Origin: QWHO01 sp021404945
GTDB taxonomy: Bacteria; Vulcanimicrobiota; Xenobia; Xenobiales; QWHO01
Assembly: GCA_963169765.1 (NCBI GenBank)
Contig: CAUJEN010000109.1
Location: forward strand, 1 to 64,000
Length of the DNA: 64,000 bases
Direction of reading: 5' to 3'
Every line of letters begins with the position of its first letter. Position 1 is the first letter of the stretch. Of this stretch, positions 41,509 to 50,063 are shown in pieces. Under the pieces are notes generated by a model, which saw nothing but the letters and a program-made list of their open reading frames with translations, did not search any database and had not been told where the DNA came from. The translations under genes and the position numbers were made by a program.

Positions 41509-43502
41509 CGACGGCCCGCTTCGCCAGCGTCATCGTCGACAAAGCCACCCGCAGCCTCGACCGCCCTTTCACCTACCGGGTGCCGGACAGCCTGCAAGGC
41601 CAGGTGACGGCCGGCAGCCTGGTGGAGGTGCCCTTCCGCGAGAAGGCCCTGACCGGGGTCGTGCTCGAGCTCACCGCCGAGCCCGGCTGCGAGGAGAGCC
41701 GGGTCAAAGACATCCTCCGCCTGCTCGAGGCCGAGCCGTTCTTCGGCCGTCAGACCCTCAAGCTGGTGGAGTGGATGGTATCCTTTTACGGCGCCACCTG
41801 GCGCGATACCCTGTTTGCGGTTGTGCCCGCCCCCGTGCTGGCCCAGGTGCAGCGGCCCGGCAAGCCGCGCGGGCCGCGCCGGAGCACCCTGCCGGCCAGT
41901 ATCCATTACCCCGCGCCCTCTCTGCTCGACGAGCAGCGCCAGGCCCTCAAGGCCATCCGTCCCGGGGAGAAAGTGCTGCTCTATGGCGTCACCGGCAGCG
42001 GCAAGACCGAGGTTTATCTGCACGCTGTGGAGGCGGCCCTCCAGTCCGGCCGTCAGGCCATCGTCATGGTGCCCGAGGTGGCCCTGACCCCCCAGGCGGT
42101 GGAGCGCTACCGCGGCCGACTGGGCGATACGGTGGGGGTGCTGCACTCGGGCCTGACCGCCGCCGAGCGCCGAGAGCAGTGGTGGCGGCTGCGCCGGGGA
42201 GAGCTCTCGGTGGCCCTGGGAACCCGCTCGGCCGTGTTCGCGCCTTTGCAAGACCCCGCTCTCTTCATCCTGGACGAAGAGCACGATCATTCCTACAAGC
42301 AGGATCAGACCCCGCGCTACCATGCCCGCCAGGTGGCCGTCAGAAGGGCCGCCCAGACGGGCGCGGCGGTGGTGCTGGGCAGCGCGACCCCCAGCCTGGA
42401 GAGCTTCTATCTGGCCCAGACTGGCTACTACAAGCTGCTGGAGCTCTCCGCCCGGGTCACCGGGCGCAAGCCGCCCCCGGTGGAGCTGGTGGACATGCGC
42501 CGAAGGCCCCGCCAGCTCCTGTCCCAGCCGCTGGTGGAGCGCATGCGCGAGACCCTGGCCCGTGACGAGCAGGTGGTGCTGTTGCTCAACCGTCGCGGTT
42601 TCTCGAGCTACCTTCAGTGCGGGCTGTGCGGACACGTGCACAAATGCCCCCACTGCAGTATCTCGCTCACCTTCCACAAGCAGGCTCGTCACCTGCGCTG
42701 CCACTATTGCGGTCACACCACCGCCCCGCCCGACCTTTGCCAGGCCTGCTCCTCGCCCGAGCTGAGCTATCGCGGGGGCGGTACCGAGCGGCTGGAGTCC
42801 GAGCTGGCCACCGCCCTGCCCGGAGTCGAGCTGGCCCGGCTCGATCGCGATACAACCTCGCGGGCCGGCGGCCACGCCGAGATCCTGGGCCGTTTTGCCC
42901 GCAAGGAGGCTCGCGTCTTGCTGGGCACCCAGATGGTGGCCAAGGGGCTCGACTTCCCCGATGTCACCCTGGTGGGAGTGATCAATGCCGATGGAGGGCT
43001 CAACCTGCCCGACTTCCGGGCCTCCGAACGCACTTTTCAACTGCTGACCCAGGTAGCCGGCCGGGCCGGACGAGGCCAGCTCGAGGGCCACGTGCTGGTG
43101 CAGACGCTCGACCCCGAGAACGCCTGCCTGGTGTCGGCGGCGCAGCACGATTACGCCGGTTTTTACGCCCGCGAGCTGGAGCTTCGTCGTCAGGTGGGCT
43201 ATCCGCCCTTCTGCCGGCTGGTGCGCCTGGTCGTGAGCGGTACTCAAGCCGAGGAGGTGGAGCATGAAGCGCTGGATGTAGCCAGAATTCTTTCCGCTCG
43301 GGTAGCCCAGGCCGAGCTGCTGGGGCCCGCCCCCTGTCCACTTGAAAAAGTGCGCGGGCGCTGGCGCTGGCACCTGTTGGGGCGAACCGCCAAAGTGCAG
43401 GAACTCGTTCAAGGGGCGAGAACCTATTTCGACCAGAAAGCGAACAATCCACGCTCTGACTTGCAATGGAGCGTCGATCCCGATCCCCAAGACCTGCTTT
43501 AG
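41505..43502 (+). CDS. priA: Primosomal helicase PriA
   Basis: The 665-residue superfamily 2 helicase restarts stalled replication forks. Visible are the N-terminal 3'-DNA binding part (FASVIVDKATRSLDRPFTYR), Walker A GVTGSGKTE (Lys167), DEEH at 257-260, the zinc cluster CGLCGHVHKCPHC with later C-x-x-C pairs, and GGGTERLESEL. The reading frame reaches the family's N-terminus only if translation starts at CTG 41505, which overlaps the SPOR stop as CTGA; no ATG, GTG or TTG fits without cutting conserved residues. Confidence 0.93.
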   Translation: MTTARFASVIVDKATRSLDRPFTYRVPDSLQGQVTAGSLVEVPFREKALTGVVLELTAEPGCEESRVKDILRLLEAEPFFGRQTLKLVEWMVSFYGATWRDTLFAVVPAPVLAQVQRPGKPRGPRRSTLPASIHYPAPSLLDEQRQALKAIRPGEKVLLYGVTGSGKTEVYLHAVEAALQSGRQAIVMVPEVALTPQAVERYRGRLGDTVGVLHSGLTAAERREQWWRLRRGELSVALGTRSAVFAPLQDPALFILDEEHDHSYKQDQTPRYHARQVAVRRAAQTGAAVVLGSATPSLESFYLAQTGYYKLLELSARVTGRKPPPVELVDMRRRPRQLLSQPLVERMRETLARDEQVVLLLNRRGFSSYLQCGLCGHVHKCPHCSISLTFHKQARHLRCHYCGHTTAPPDLCQACSSPELSYRGGGTERLESELATALPGVELARLDRDTTSRAGGHAEILGRFARKEARVLLGTQMVAKGLDFPDVTLVGVINADGGLNLPDFRASERTFQLLTQVAGRAGRGQLEGHVLVQTLDPENACLVSAAQHDYAGFYARELELRRQVGYPPFCRLVRLVVSGTQAEEVEHEALDVARILSARVAQAELLGPAPCPLEKVRGRWRWHLLGRTAKVQELVQGARTYFDQKANNPRSDLQWSVDPDPQDLL

Positions 43503-43515
43503 AGAGGCTCTCTGT

Positions 43516-44088
43516 ATGAAGAAGAATCTAATCCGCACGGGTGCGATGATGCTGGCCGCCTGCTGGCTGCTGTTGGCCGCCTGGAACGTCCAGGCCCAGC
43601 AGCCCGGCCAGATGATCCAGACCGATGGCACCAATAAGAAGTCGCCCATTAAGGTCACCAAGCTCGACTTCTCGGACAGCACCACCCCCGGGGCCACCTT
43701 CGTGGGTGAGGTGCGCACCAGTTGCACCATTCAGAACACCTCCAAGGACAAGGCCTTGAGCAAGGTGACCCTGAGCCTGCGCCTGCTCAACCTGGCTGGC
43801 CAGACGGTGATGGAGTGGAAAAAGCCGGTGGGAACCCTGAAGCCCGGCCAGTCCTTCAGCTTCACGCCCGACCCGCCCATCTGGTACAACTATCAGAAGA
43901 TCCAGGTTCAGCCCAAGGCGATGGTGGAGCACGAGGTTCCCCCCGACGACACCAGCCCCAGCCCGGGTGCGGCCAGCCCCGGTGGCTCGGATCCGACGGC
44001 GGCCCCGGCCAGCCCCACGGCCACCTACACCCCCCGCACCCCGACGCCCAGGCCCACGGCCACCCGCACCAATCCGCCCGGTTACTAG
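43516..44088 (+). CDS. Secreted protein with a FxLYD-like domain and Pro/Thr-rich tail
   Basis: ATG 43516 opens a signal peptide (MLAACWLLLAAWNVQAQ). The middle (about 45-135) has the layout of FxLYD-type domains that measure bulk polarity in secreted proteins: EVRTSCTIQNTSKDKALSKV, TVMEWKKPVGTLKPGQSF. The last 50 residues are low-complexity Ser/Pro/Thr (TPRTPTPRPTATRT), like a cell-wall spacer. Function is unknown. It lies between priA and def in the same direction. Confidence 0.65.
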   Translation: MKKNLIRTGAMMLAACWLLLAAWNVQAQQPGQMIQTDGTNKKSPIKVTKLDFSDSTTPGATFVGEVRTSCTIQNTSKDKALSKVTLSLRLLNLAGQTVMEWKKPVGTLKPGQSFSFTPDPPIWYNYQKIQVQPKAMVEHEVPPDDTSPSPGAASPGGSDPTAAPASPTATYTPRTPTPRPTATRTNPPGY

Positions 44089-44094
44089 TCCGTC

Positions 44095-44592
44095 GTGGCC
44101 GTTCTCCCGATCCGATTCGTTCCCGAGGCGGTCCTTCGTCAGAAGGCCCGCCCCGTGGAACGCATCGACACGATCTTGCTGCGCCTGCTCGAGGACATGA
44201 TCGAGACCATGTACGAAGCGCGCGGCATCGGCCTGGCGGCGCCCCAGGTTGGCATCTCCAAGCGGGTCATCGTGGTGGACATCGGCGACGGCCCCATCTG
44301 CCTGATTAACCCCAAGCTCGACGAGCTAGAAGGCGAGGAGATCGGCCCTGAGGGCTGCCTGAGCATTCCTGGAGTGCAGGGCGAGGTGAAGCGGGCCGCC
44401 AAACTCGTGGCCCGGGGAGTGGACGAGCAGGGCCGCAAGGTGCGCATCCCCGCCGAGGGTTTGCTCGCCCGCGTCTTCCAACACGAGGTGGATCACCTCG
44501 ACGGCCGCCTCTTCACAGATATCGCCAGCGGCATCCGCGACGGCACCCGGCAGGGCCAGGAGGAGGAGGAAGAGGAGGAGGTCGAGGCGTGA
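44095..44592 (+). CDS. def: Peptide deformylase
   Basis: The 165-residue enzyme removes the formyl group from new proteins. All three metal motifs are present: GIGLAAPQVG, EGCLSIPG (Cys ligand) and QHEVDHLDG (two His, catalytic Glu). The C-terminus is a run of Glu. GTG 44095 is the start; fmt overlaps the stop by 4 nt, the common def-fmt pair. Confidence 0.96.
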   Translation: MAVLPIRFVPEAVLRQKARPVERIDTILLRLLEDMIETMYEARGIGLAAPQVGISKRVIVVDIGDGPICLINPKLDELEGEEIGPEGCLSIPGVQGEVKRAAKLVARGVDEQGRKVRIPAEGLLARVFQHEVDHLDGRLFTDIASGIRDGTRQGQEEEEEEEVEA

Positions 44593-45536
44593 AGGTGGTC
44601 TTTATGGGCACCCCCGACTTCGCCCTGCCCAGCCTCGAGGTGGTGGCCCGCCAGTGCGAGCTGAAGGCCGTCTACAGCCAGCCCGACAAGCCCCGCGGGC
44701 GCGGCAACAAGGTCACGCCTCCGCCCGTCAAAGCCCGGGCCCTGGAGCTGGGCGTTCCCGTGCTGCAGCCCCTCAAGCTGCGCGACGAGGCGGTGCTGGC
44801 CGAGCTTGCGGCCTTCGAGCCCGAGGTCATCGTGGTGGTGGCCTACGCCAAGCTGATCCCCAAGAGCATCCTCGATCTGCCCCGCCACGGCTGCATCAAT
44901 GTCCACCCCTCACTCCTGCCGCGCCATCGGGGAGCCATCCCCATCCAGGCCTCCATCATGGCCGGCGATCGCCAGACGGGGGTGTGGACCTTCTTCATGG
45001 ACGAGGGCTACGACACGGGCGATCTGATCTTGTGCCGGTGCACCGAGATCGGTCCCGAGGAGACGGGGGAGGAGCTGTCCGCACGCTTGGCCGCGCTGGG
45101 CGCCGAGGTGCTCTCCGAGACCCTGACCGCCCTGGCCAGCGGCACCGCCCCGCGCCGTGCCCAGCCGGCCGAGGGGGCCAACTACTCCAAGGTGCTCAAG
45201 AAAGAAGATCTCTGGGTGGACTGGACCCGTCCTGCCGCAGAGGTGAGCAACTTCGTGCGCGCCCTGGCCCACGAGCCCGGCGCCACCACCGCCTTCAAGA
45301 CCAACCAGCTCAAGCTGGGCCGAGCCAGCCTGACAGGCGGCAGCGGCCCTCCCGGCTGCGTGCTGGGGGTGGAGAAGGGCCAGGGCCCGGTCGTGGCCTG
45401 CGGCCAGGGAGCCGTGCTGATCCGCCAGCTCAAGCCTCCCGGGAAGGGCTGGATGGATGCCTGGGCCTACCAGCAGGGCAACCCCTTCGCTCCGGGCGAC
45501 CTGTTTGAGAGCCGCCCCGTTCCCGCCGCCACCTGA
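44589..45536 (+). CDS. fmt: Methionyl-tRNA formyltransferase
   Basis: The 315-residue enzyme formylates initiator Met-tRNA. MGTPDFALPSLE, the formyl-THF site HPSLLPRHRGAIPIQ and the active-site loop DEGYDTGDL are present, and the C-terminal tRNA-binding domain is complete. Start GTG overlaps the def stop (GTGA). Confidence 0.96.
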   Translation: MKVVFMGTPDFALPSLEVVARQCELKAVYSQPDKPRGRGNKVTPPPVKARALELGVPVLQPLKLRDEAVLAELAAFEPEVIVVVAYAKLIPKSILDLPRHGCINVHPSLLPRHRGAIPIQASIMAGDRQTGVWTFFMDEGYDTGDLILCRCTEIGPEETGEELSARLAALGAEVLSETLTALASGTAPRRAQPAEGANYSKVLKKEDLWVDWTRPAAEVSNFVRALAHEPGATTAFKTNQLKLGRASLTGGSGPPGCVLGVEKGQGPVVACGQGAVLIRQLKPPGKGWMDAWAYQQGNPFAPGDLFESRPVPAAT

Positions 45537-45554
45537 CGTGCTCTCCTGACTGCG

Positions 45555-45767
45555 ATGGCTTCGTTGCTTGCCTGGCGAGATTTTCGCTACCTGGCCAGGT
45601 CAGAAGGCCTGGCCCTGGTGGTCGTTTTCGGCTCCGCGGCCAGGGGAGTCGACCATCCTCGCGACCTCGACCTGGGCACTCTGCACAGCACCTTGAAGCA
45701 CTCGATCCCCGACTGGAAGGCCTACCTGGCCGACCTGACCGCGCACCTGTCCGGCCCCACCACCTGA
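45555..45767 (+). pseudogene. Truncated MNT-type nucleotidyltransferase
   Basis: The 70-residue product has the minimal nucleotidyltransferase motif LALVVVFGSAARGVDHPRDLDLG (GS plus DxD). Family members are about 100-140 residues and continue with a third Asp strand. Here the frame stops after ..ADLTAHLSG and runs into the convergent gene at 45722. It is best read as a 3'-truncated toxin-antitoxin type gene, but a very short functional form cannot be excluded. Confidence 0.55.
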
Positions 45768-46213
45768 CAGGCGCGCTCCACCAGAGCGGCGCCGCAGTTG
45801 CAGCAGATCGTTCCCTTGTTGTGGACCCCGTCGCAGTAATCGCAATACCAGAGGCGCGGCAGGTGTTGCTCGAAGATGTAGGCCTGCTCATGCTGATAGC
45901 AAACTCCACGCCGGGCCAGAGTGCTCAGCACAGCCTCGCAGTCGCTCCAACTGGCCCTCAGCTCGCTGGTCGCGTCGGCCAGGCTCAAAATACCCTGGCG
46001 TTGCCGGGCCAGCCTCAGCAAGGAGCCCTCCAGACGCTGGCGTCGGGCCACTTGCTGGATCAGCGTGGAGACGCCCCAGCGCAGCAGCGCGGCGCCCACA
46101 TGGAAAGTGGCCCTGTAAAGCGGCTCGGGAAGGCGGGCCTGCTCGGGCCGTGGCTCGGGCTTCTTCGCCTCCTGGCGGGGTCGGAAGACTTCGGGTCTAA
46201 AGAGGCACAACAT
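45722..46213 (-). CDS. Hypothetical protein with a C-terminal zinc ribbon
   Basis: The 163-residue protein starts MLCLFRPEVFRPR. It has a central winged-helix-like helical region (LADATSELRASWSDCEAVLS, ARRGVCYQ) and a zinc ribbon WYCDYCDGVHN..CCNCGAAL. Its last residues overlap the truncated nucleotidyltransferase. The -10 TAGATT 6 nt before ATG 46213 predicts a leaderless message. No family is named. Confidence 0.65.
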   Translation of the reverse strand: MLCLFRPEVFRPRQEAKKPEPRPEQARLPEPLYRATFHVGAALLRWGVSTLIQQVARRQRLEGSLLRLARQRQGILSLADATSELRASWSDCEAVLSTLARRGVCYQHEQAYIFEQHLPRLWYCDYCDGVHNKGTICCNCGAALVERACQVVGPDRCAVRSAR

Positions 46214-46219
46214 AGTTTC

Positions 46220-46225
46220 AATCTA
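46220..46225 (-). promoter_or_regulatory. -10 box for a leaderless zinc-ribbon gene mRNA
   Basis: On the minus strand TAGATT is followed by GAAACT and the ATG at 46213. Confidence 0.5.
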
Positions 46226-46304
46226 GGGCCAACTGCCCGGTTGGCACCGTAACCGCGCTTACAGATCCGGTGTCGGCGCGGTCACACCAGCTGACCTGGG
46301 GCGC

Positions 46305-47624
46305 ATGCGCACTCAACTCCCCGGCCCAACCGGCAGGGGACCTCCTCCCGGCGCGGAACCGGGCCGGGTGAATCGTGCCTGGCTGTGGGTGCCCACCCTG
46401 TATTTCGCCGAGAGCATCCCCAACGCGGTGGTCTCGGACACGGCCAAGTTCCTCTACAACGACCTGGGCGTCGACGCTATCCAGCTCGGCCTGATCACCG
46501 GCTCGATGTACCTGCCCTGGGTGCTCAAGCCTCTCTGGAGCCCCATGGTCGACCTGGTCAAGACCAAGCGCTGGTGGATCGTCGCCATGCAGCTGGTGCT
46601 GGCGGCCTGCTTCTTTGCCCTGGCCGCCACCCTGCACTTGCCCAACTGGCTCTTTTTGAGCGCCGCCGTGCTCTGGGTCATGGCCTTCACCTCGGCCACC
46701 CACGACATTGCCGCCGACGGCTTCTACATGCTGGGGTTGGACGAGCGCGATCAGGCTCAGTTCACGGGCGTGCGGGCCACCGCCTACCGGCTGGCCATGC
46801 TGTGCGCCAAGGGGTTCATGGTGGCTGCGGCTGGCCGCCTGACCCTGAGCATGGGCAAGCTGCAGGGCTGGTCCACCGTGCTTTGCATTCCGGCCGCCGC
46901 CTTCGTGGCCGTGGCCGTCTACCACCTGGTGGCGCTGCCCCGACCCCCATCCGACCGGCCGGTGCGCGAGGAGAACTTCCTGGCCGGCTACCTGGAGAGC
47001 TTCCGCACCTTCTTCGCCAAGCCCGCCATCCAGAAGGCCATCGCCTTCATGCTCTTGTTCCGCTTCGCCGAGGCCCAGCTGCTGGCCATGGTGGCCCCCT
47101 TCCTGACCGGCCCCCATGCCAAAGGCGGCCTGGCCCTGAGCACCGAGCAGGTGGGCATCGCCTATGGCACCTACGGCGTGCTGGGCATCATCTGCGGGGG
47201 TATCCTGGCTGGCTTTCTGGTGGCTCGCTTCGGGCTGAGAAAGCTCTTCTGGATCCTGATCGTGACCATGCACCTGCCCAATGCGGCCTTCCTCTACCTG
47301 GCCGTGGCCCAGCCCGACAACCTGGTGCTCATCAGCGCCTTCCTGTTCCTGGAGCAGTTCGGCTACGGCTTCGGCTTCACCGCTTATATGCTCTATTTGA
47401 TGTACTTCGCCAAAGGGGATCGCCAGACGTCCCACTACGCCATCTGCACCGGCTTCATGGCCTTGAGCTTGATGCTGCCCCAGATGGTTTCCGGCTACGT
47501 CAAGACGGCCCTGGGCTTTCAGGGATTCTTCCTCTACATCCTGATCTGCACGCTGCCCAGCTTCTGGGTGGCCTGGCTGGCCTGGCGCGACCGCGAGTTC
47601 ATCGCCACCTTCTCCGACAAGTGA
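46305..47624 (+). CDS. MFS transporter, AmpG/PAT-like
   Basis: A 439-residue membrane protein with about 12 helices. LYFAESIPNAVVSDTAKFLYN and MYLPWVLKPLWSPMVDLVKTKR match the first helices and the loop of AmpG-type permeases, which import muropeptides or move acyl-CoA-like compounds; THDIAADGFYM is another family mark. The first 25 residues are Pro/Gly-rich, so the true start may be GTG 46369. The GNAT gene overlaps its stop by 4 nt. Confidence 0.8.
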   Translation: MRTQLPGPTGRGPPPGAEPGRVNRAWLWVPTLYFAESIPNAVVSDTAKFLYNDLGVDAIQLGLITGSMYLPWVLKPLWSPMVDLVKTKRWWIVAMQLVLAACFFALAATLHLPNWLFLSAAVLWVMAFTSATHDIAADGFYMLGLDERDQAQFTGVRATAYRLAMLCAKGFMVAAAGRLTLSMGKLQGWSTVLCIPAAAFVAVAVYHLVALPRPPSDRPVREENFLAGYLESFRTFFAKPAIQKAIAFMLLFRFAEAQLLAMVAPFLTGPHAKGGLALSTEQVGIAYGTYGVLGIICGGILAGFLVARFGLRKLFWILIVTMHLPNAAFLYLAVAQPDNLVLISAFLFLEQFGYGFGFTAYMLYLMYFAKGDRQTSHYAICTGFMALSLMLPQMVSGYVKTALGFQGFFLYILICTLPSFWVAWLAWRDREFIATFSDK

Positions 47625-48457
47625 TCCGAGCGCTCCGAGAGCAAGACGATCCGGCCCTGCTCGAGCTCTTGCAGCGCAGCTTGCGCTTTGACACCCTCAC
47701 CGCCCCGCTCTTGCACGAGAAGGTGCGCGAAGACCCGGGTACCTCCCTGGTGTGGGACGAGGGCGCACTGCTCGGCTTTTGCCACGGGGTTGCGCGTGGC
47801 TCCATCAAGCTGATCGCCGTCCACCCCGAGCATCGCCGCCGGGGCATCGGCTCAGAGCTCTTGCAGGCCGTGGAGCGCTCGCTCAGGGCCAGAAAGCTGC
47901 GGGCCATCGAGAGTGTGCCCAACTACCTCGTGCCCGGCCTGGACGTGCGTTCTACCGAGGCTGTCTTGTTCTTCGAAAAGCACGGCTACGAGAAGTTCGG
48001 CGAGTGCTACAACCTCTGCTGCGAGCTGGCCGGCCGCGACTTTGCCCGACCCACCCCGGCGGGCTTCGAGGTCCGCCGGGCTACGGCTGAGGACCGCCCG
48101 GTGGTCTTGGAGTTCCTGCAGCAGCACTTTGCCCCCTGGCAGGCCGAGGTGGAGGTGATGCTGGGCAACCGGCCTATCAGCCTCCACCTCGCCTTCTCGG
48201 GCCCCGAGTTGCTCGGCTTTGCCGGCTACGACGCCAACAACCGGGGCACGGGCTGGTTCGGCCCCATGGGCACCAGCCCTGAGCACCGCGGAGCCGGCCT
48301 GGGCGGGGTGCTGCTCTCTCGCTGCCTGCAGGACTTTCAAGCCCAGGGCCTGGAGCGCTGCACCATCCCCTGGGTGGGGCCCTTCCGCTTTTACGCCCGC
48401 GCCTGCGGCGCGTTTATCGAGCGGGTCTTCTGGCGCTATGAGAAAAACCTGGGCTGA
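47621..48457 (+). CDS. Tandem GNAT acetyltransferase
   Basis: Two GNAT domains lie in 278 residues. The first has the acetyl-CoA loop IAVHPEHRRRGIGSELLQ (about 62-79). The second has MGTSPEHRGAGLGGVLLS near residue 220. In two-domain GNATs usually one half catalyses. The GTG start overlaps the MFS stop (GTGA), so it may act on the imported compound; substrate unknown. Confidence 0.8.
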   Translation: MIRALREQDDPALLELLQRSLRFDTLTAPLLHEKVREDPGTSLVWDEGALLGFCHGVARGSIKLIAVHPEHRRRGIGSELLQAVERSLRARKLRAIESVPNYLVPGLDVRSTEAVLFFEKHGYEKFGECYNLCCELAGRDFARPTPAGFEVRRATAEDRPVVLEFLQQHFAPWQAEVEVMLGNRPISLHLAFSGPELLGFAGYDANNRGTGWFGPMGTSPEHRGAGLGGVLLSRCLQDFQAQGLERCTIPWVGPFRFYARACGAFIERVFWRYEKNLG

Positions 48458-48746
48458 GGCTGATGCCCTGCAGTCTTACTGCTTCAACAGCTGGAAAATC
48501 CACCCGGCCTTCTCGTGGGTATAGGGATAGCTGAATCGTCGGATCGACGTGGAACCATCCATCCTTGACGCGACCCATGATGATGTACTGATCGCCGACC
48601 TTCGGTTGCGCCCCGTCCCCAAAGGCCTCCAGACTCCGACCCGTCTTCAGGTTTCCCCGGTGCACGTTCTGGATCTGCATCTGCATCTGGTAAGTGCTCG
48701 GGCCGTCGCCGGAAATCGTCCTCCTGGTCACGTAAACGTCCAGCAC
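48414..48746 (-). CDS. Hypothetical protein, possibly the rest of a secreted domain
   Basis: The frame from GTG 48746 gives 110 residues (VLDVYVTRRTISGDGPSTYQ, QPKVGDQYIIMGRVKDGWFH), a beta-rich pattern like NTR/OB-type extracellular domains. The same frame stays open upstream (..AQVRCHRQDD) to a TGA at 48816, which is the stop of the next minus gene. It has no signal peptide of its own. Its 3' end overlaps the GNAT gene by 44 bp. Start and independence are uncertain. Confidence 0.45.
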   Translation of the reverse strand: MLDVYVTRRTISGDGPSTYQMQMQIQNVHRGNLKTGRSLEAFGDGAQPKVGDQYIIMGRVKDGWFHVDPTIQLSLYPREGRVDFPAVEAVRLQGISLSPGFSHSARRPAR

Positions 48747-48815
48747 GTCGTCCTGGCGGTGGCACCTGACCTGGGCCTGCCCGATTCGGCGGGGGCGGCC
48801 GGCGAGCGAGCGAGG

Positions 48816-49160
48816 TCAGCGAGGCGGCGGTGGGGGCAAGAGATCCACCAGCAGGGCCCTGGGCAACTCACCGCCCTCGACGTCGAAGACCACCACAAGG
48901 CTTCCCACCTGCACCGCCTCTCGGCCCACCTGGGTGCGGCCCACCCGATAGTGCGTTCCGGTTTCGAGCAGCACCGTCTTGCGCCAGCCTGAGGGCGCCT
49001 CCAGCTCCATCCGGTCGGCTCCAAGTGAGCGCACGCGGGCGGGTGGGTCGTGGGGGGGAGGCACCGGACGGCGGTGCGGTCCCCCCTGTTTCAAGATCGA
49101 GGTGGCCGCGACCGCCACGATGACGGCCAGCAGGCCGAGGAAAAAGCGAGAGCGTGGCAT
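48816..49160 (-). CDS. Small exported or membrane-anchored protein
   Basis: MPRSRFFLGLLAVIVAVAAT is a signal peptide or anchor. The 70-residue domain after a Pro-rich linker (VPPPHDPPARVRSLGADRME, VGREAVQVGSLVVVFDVEGG) looks like a small beta barrel. It ends LLPPPPPR. No family is recognised. The following gene is in the same frame after this stop. Confidence 0.6.
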   Translation of the reverse strand: MPRSRFFLGLLAVIVAVAATSILKQGGPHRRPVPPPHDPPARVRSLGADRMELEAPSGWRKTVLLETGTHYRVGRTQVGREAVQVGSLVVVFDVEGGELPRALLVDLLPPPPPR

Positions 49161-49208
49161 TTTGCATTCCTCCTTTTCTTCATTGTAGAGGAGGAAGGTA
49201 AAGAAACT

Positions 49209-49934
49209 TCAGGGGTTGGGCCCCTGAGTGAAATACTCCAGGTCGCTCCAGACGGCCCGCACTCCCACCTCGGTGCCGCGGGGCACCACGAACTCGCTCA
49301 CCCCCAAGTGGTTTGCAGAGCCCCAGTCGTAGGTGTAGCCCAGGCGGGTCCAGGGGTAGGGTGCGGGCCCCCGGTAGCAGCTTTCGCGACGATTCTCAAA
49401 CCAGGCTCGATAGCTGTCGTTAACGCCGTCAGGGAATTCGAGCCCGGCCTCGCGGTCGGTGACCTCGGGATCGGGGCTCGGCCGCACCATGGTCTCAGGC
49501 CAGGCCCAGAGCTCGACCAGGCGATTCTTGCCCGTTCCAGGAGGCAGCCCCAGCAGCTGCTCGAGTCGCCCCACGGTGGGGGTGATGGCCCGTGAGCGGA
49601 ACCAGGTGGCCACGGCCGGCACGGGGGTCACGAAGCTATCCTCGGCCAGCACCAGGTCCTGGCCCACAAAGCGATCGAATTGAGCGCCGGATACCCAGCG
49701 CAACATCAAGACCCGCGAGCGCCCGCACTCGCCTTCCCAGACCAGCTCGTCCTGGTCGGCCGTGAGGGCTACCAGCTGGCGGCAGATCTCGTCTGGCTCG
49801 GCTCGCTCGGCATCGCGCACCGCTTCGAGATAGGCCGGCTCGAGATAGTTCTGGGCCAGGCCGAGGCTGGCCAGCAGCAGCCAGAAGAGCAACCAGGCCC
49901 GAACACGGATTGCGCGCTCAGGGTCGAACTTCAT
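49209..49934 (-). CDS. Secreted protein of unknown function
   Basis: The 241-residue product has a signal peptide (AWLLFWLLLASLGLAQ) followed by NYLEPAYLEAVRDAERAEPD, EICRQLVALTADQDELVWEG and a Trp/Pro-rich second half. Three mature Cys are visible (two near 50-70, one near 190), so disulfides are possible. No motif or family is recognised. It sits 48 bp upstream of the small exported protein gene in the same direction and may be co-transcribed. Confidence 0.65.
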   Translation of the reverse strand: MKFDPERAIRVRAWLLFWLLLASLGLAQNYLEPAYLEAVRDAERAEPDEICRQLVALTADQDELVWEGECGRSRVLMLRWVSGAQFDRFVGQDLVLAEDSFVTPVPAVATWFRSRAITPTVGRLEQLLGLPPGTGKNRLVELWAWPETMVRPSPDPEVTDREAGLEFPDGVNDSYRAWFENRRESCYRGPAPYPWTRLGYTYDWGSANHLGVSEFVVPRGTEVGVRAVWSDLEYFTQGPNP

Positions 49935-50063
49935 TTAACACAGCTCCCCGATTCACGCGGCAAAGGCCCGCCTCGGTAGTTTTCTGCAACCAGGCCGCCT
50001 GCACAATCTCTCTGCGGGCCGCGCCCGAGGCTCCTTTCCACCGGTTTTTCCCCTGCATCTGCC

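Noticed and set aside
48816..48818. In-frame UGA considered as a second selenocysteine codon
   Set aside because: It follows a Pro-rich end (LLPPPPPR) with no redox motif and no SECIS-like hairpin noted, so a normal stop is far more likely.
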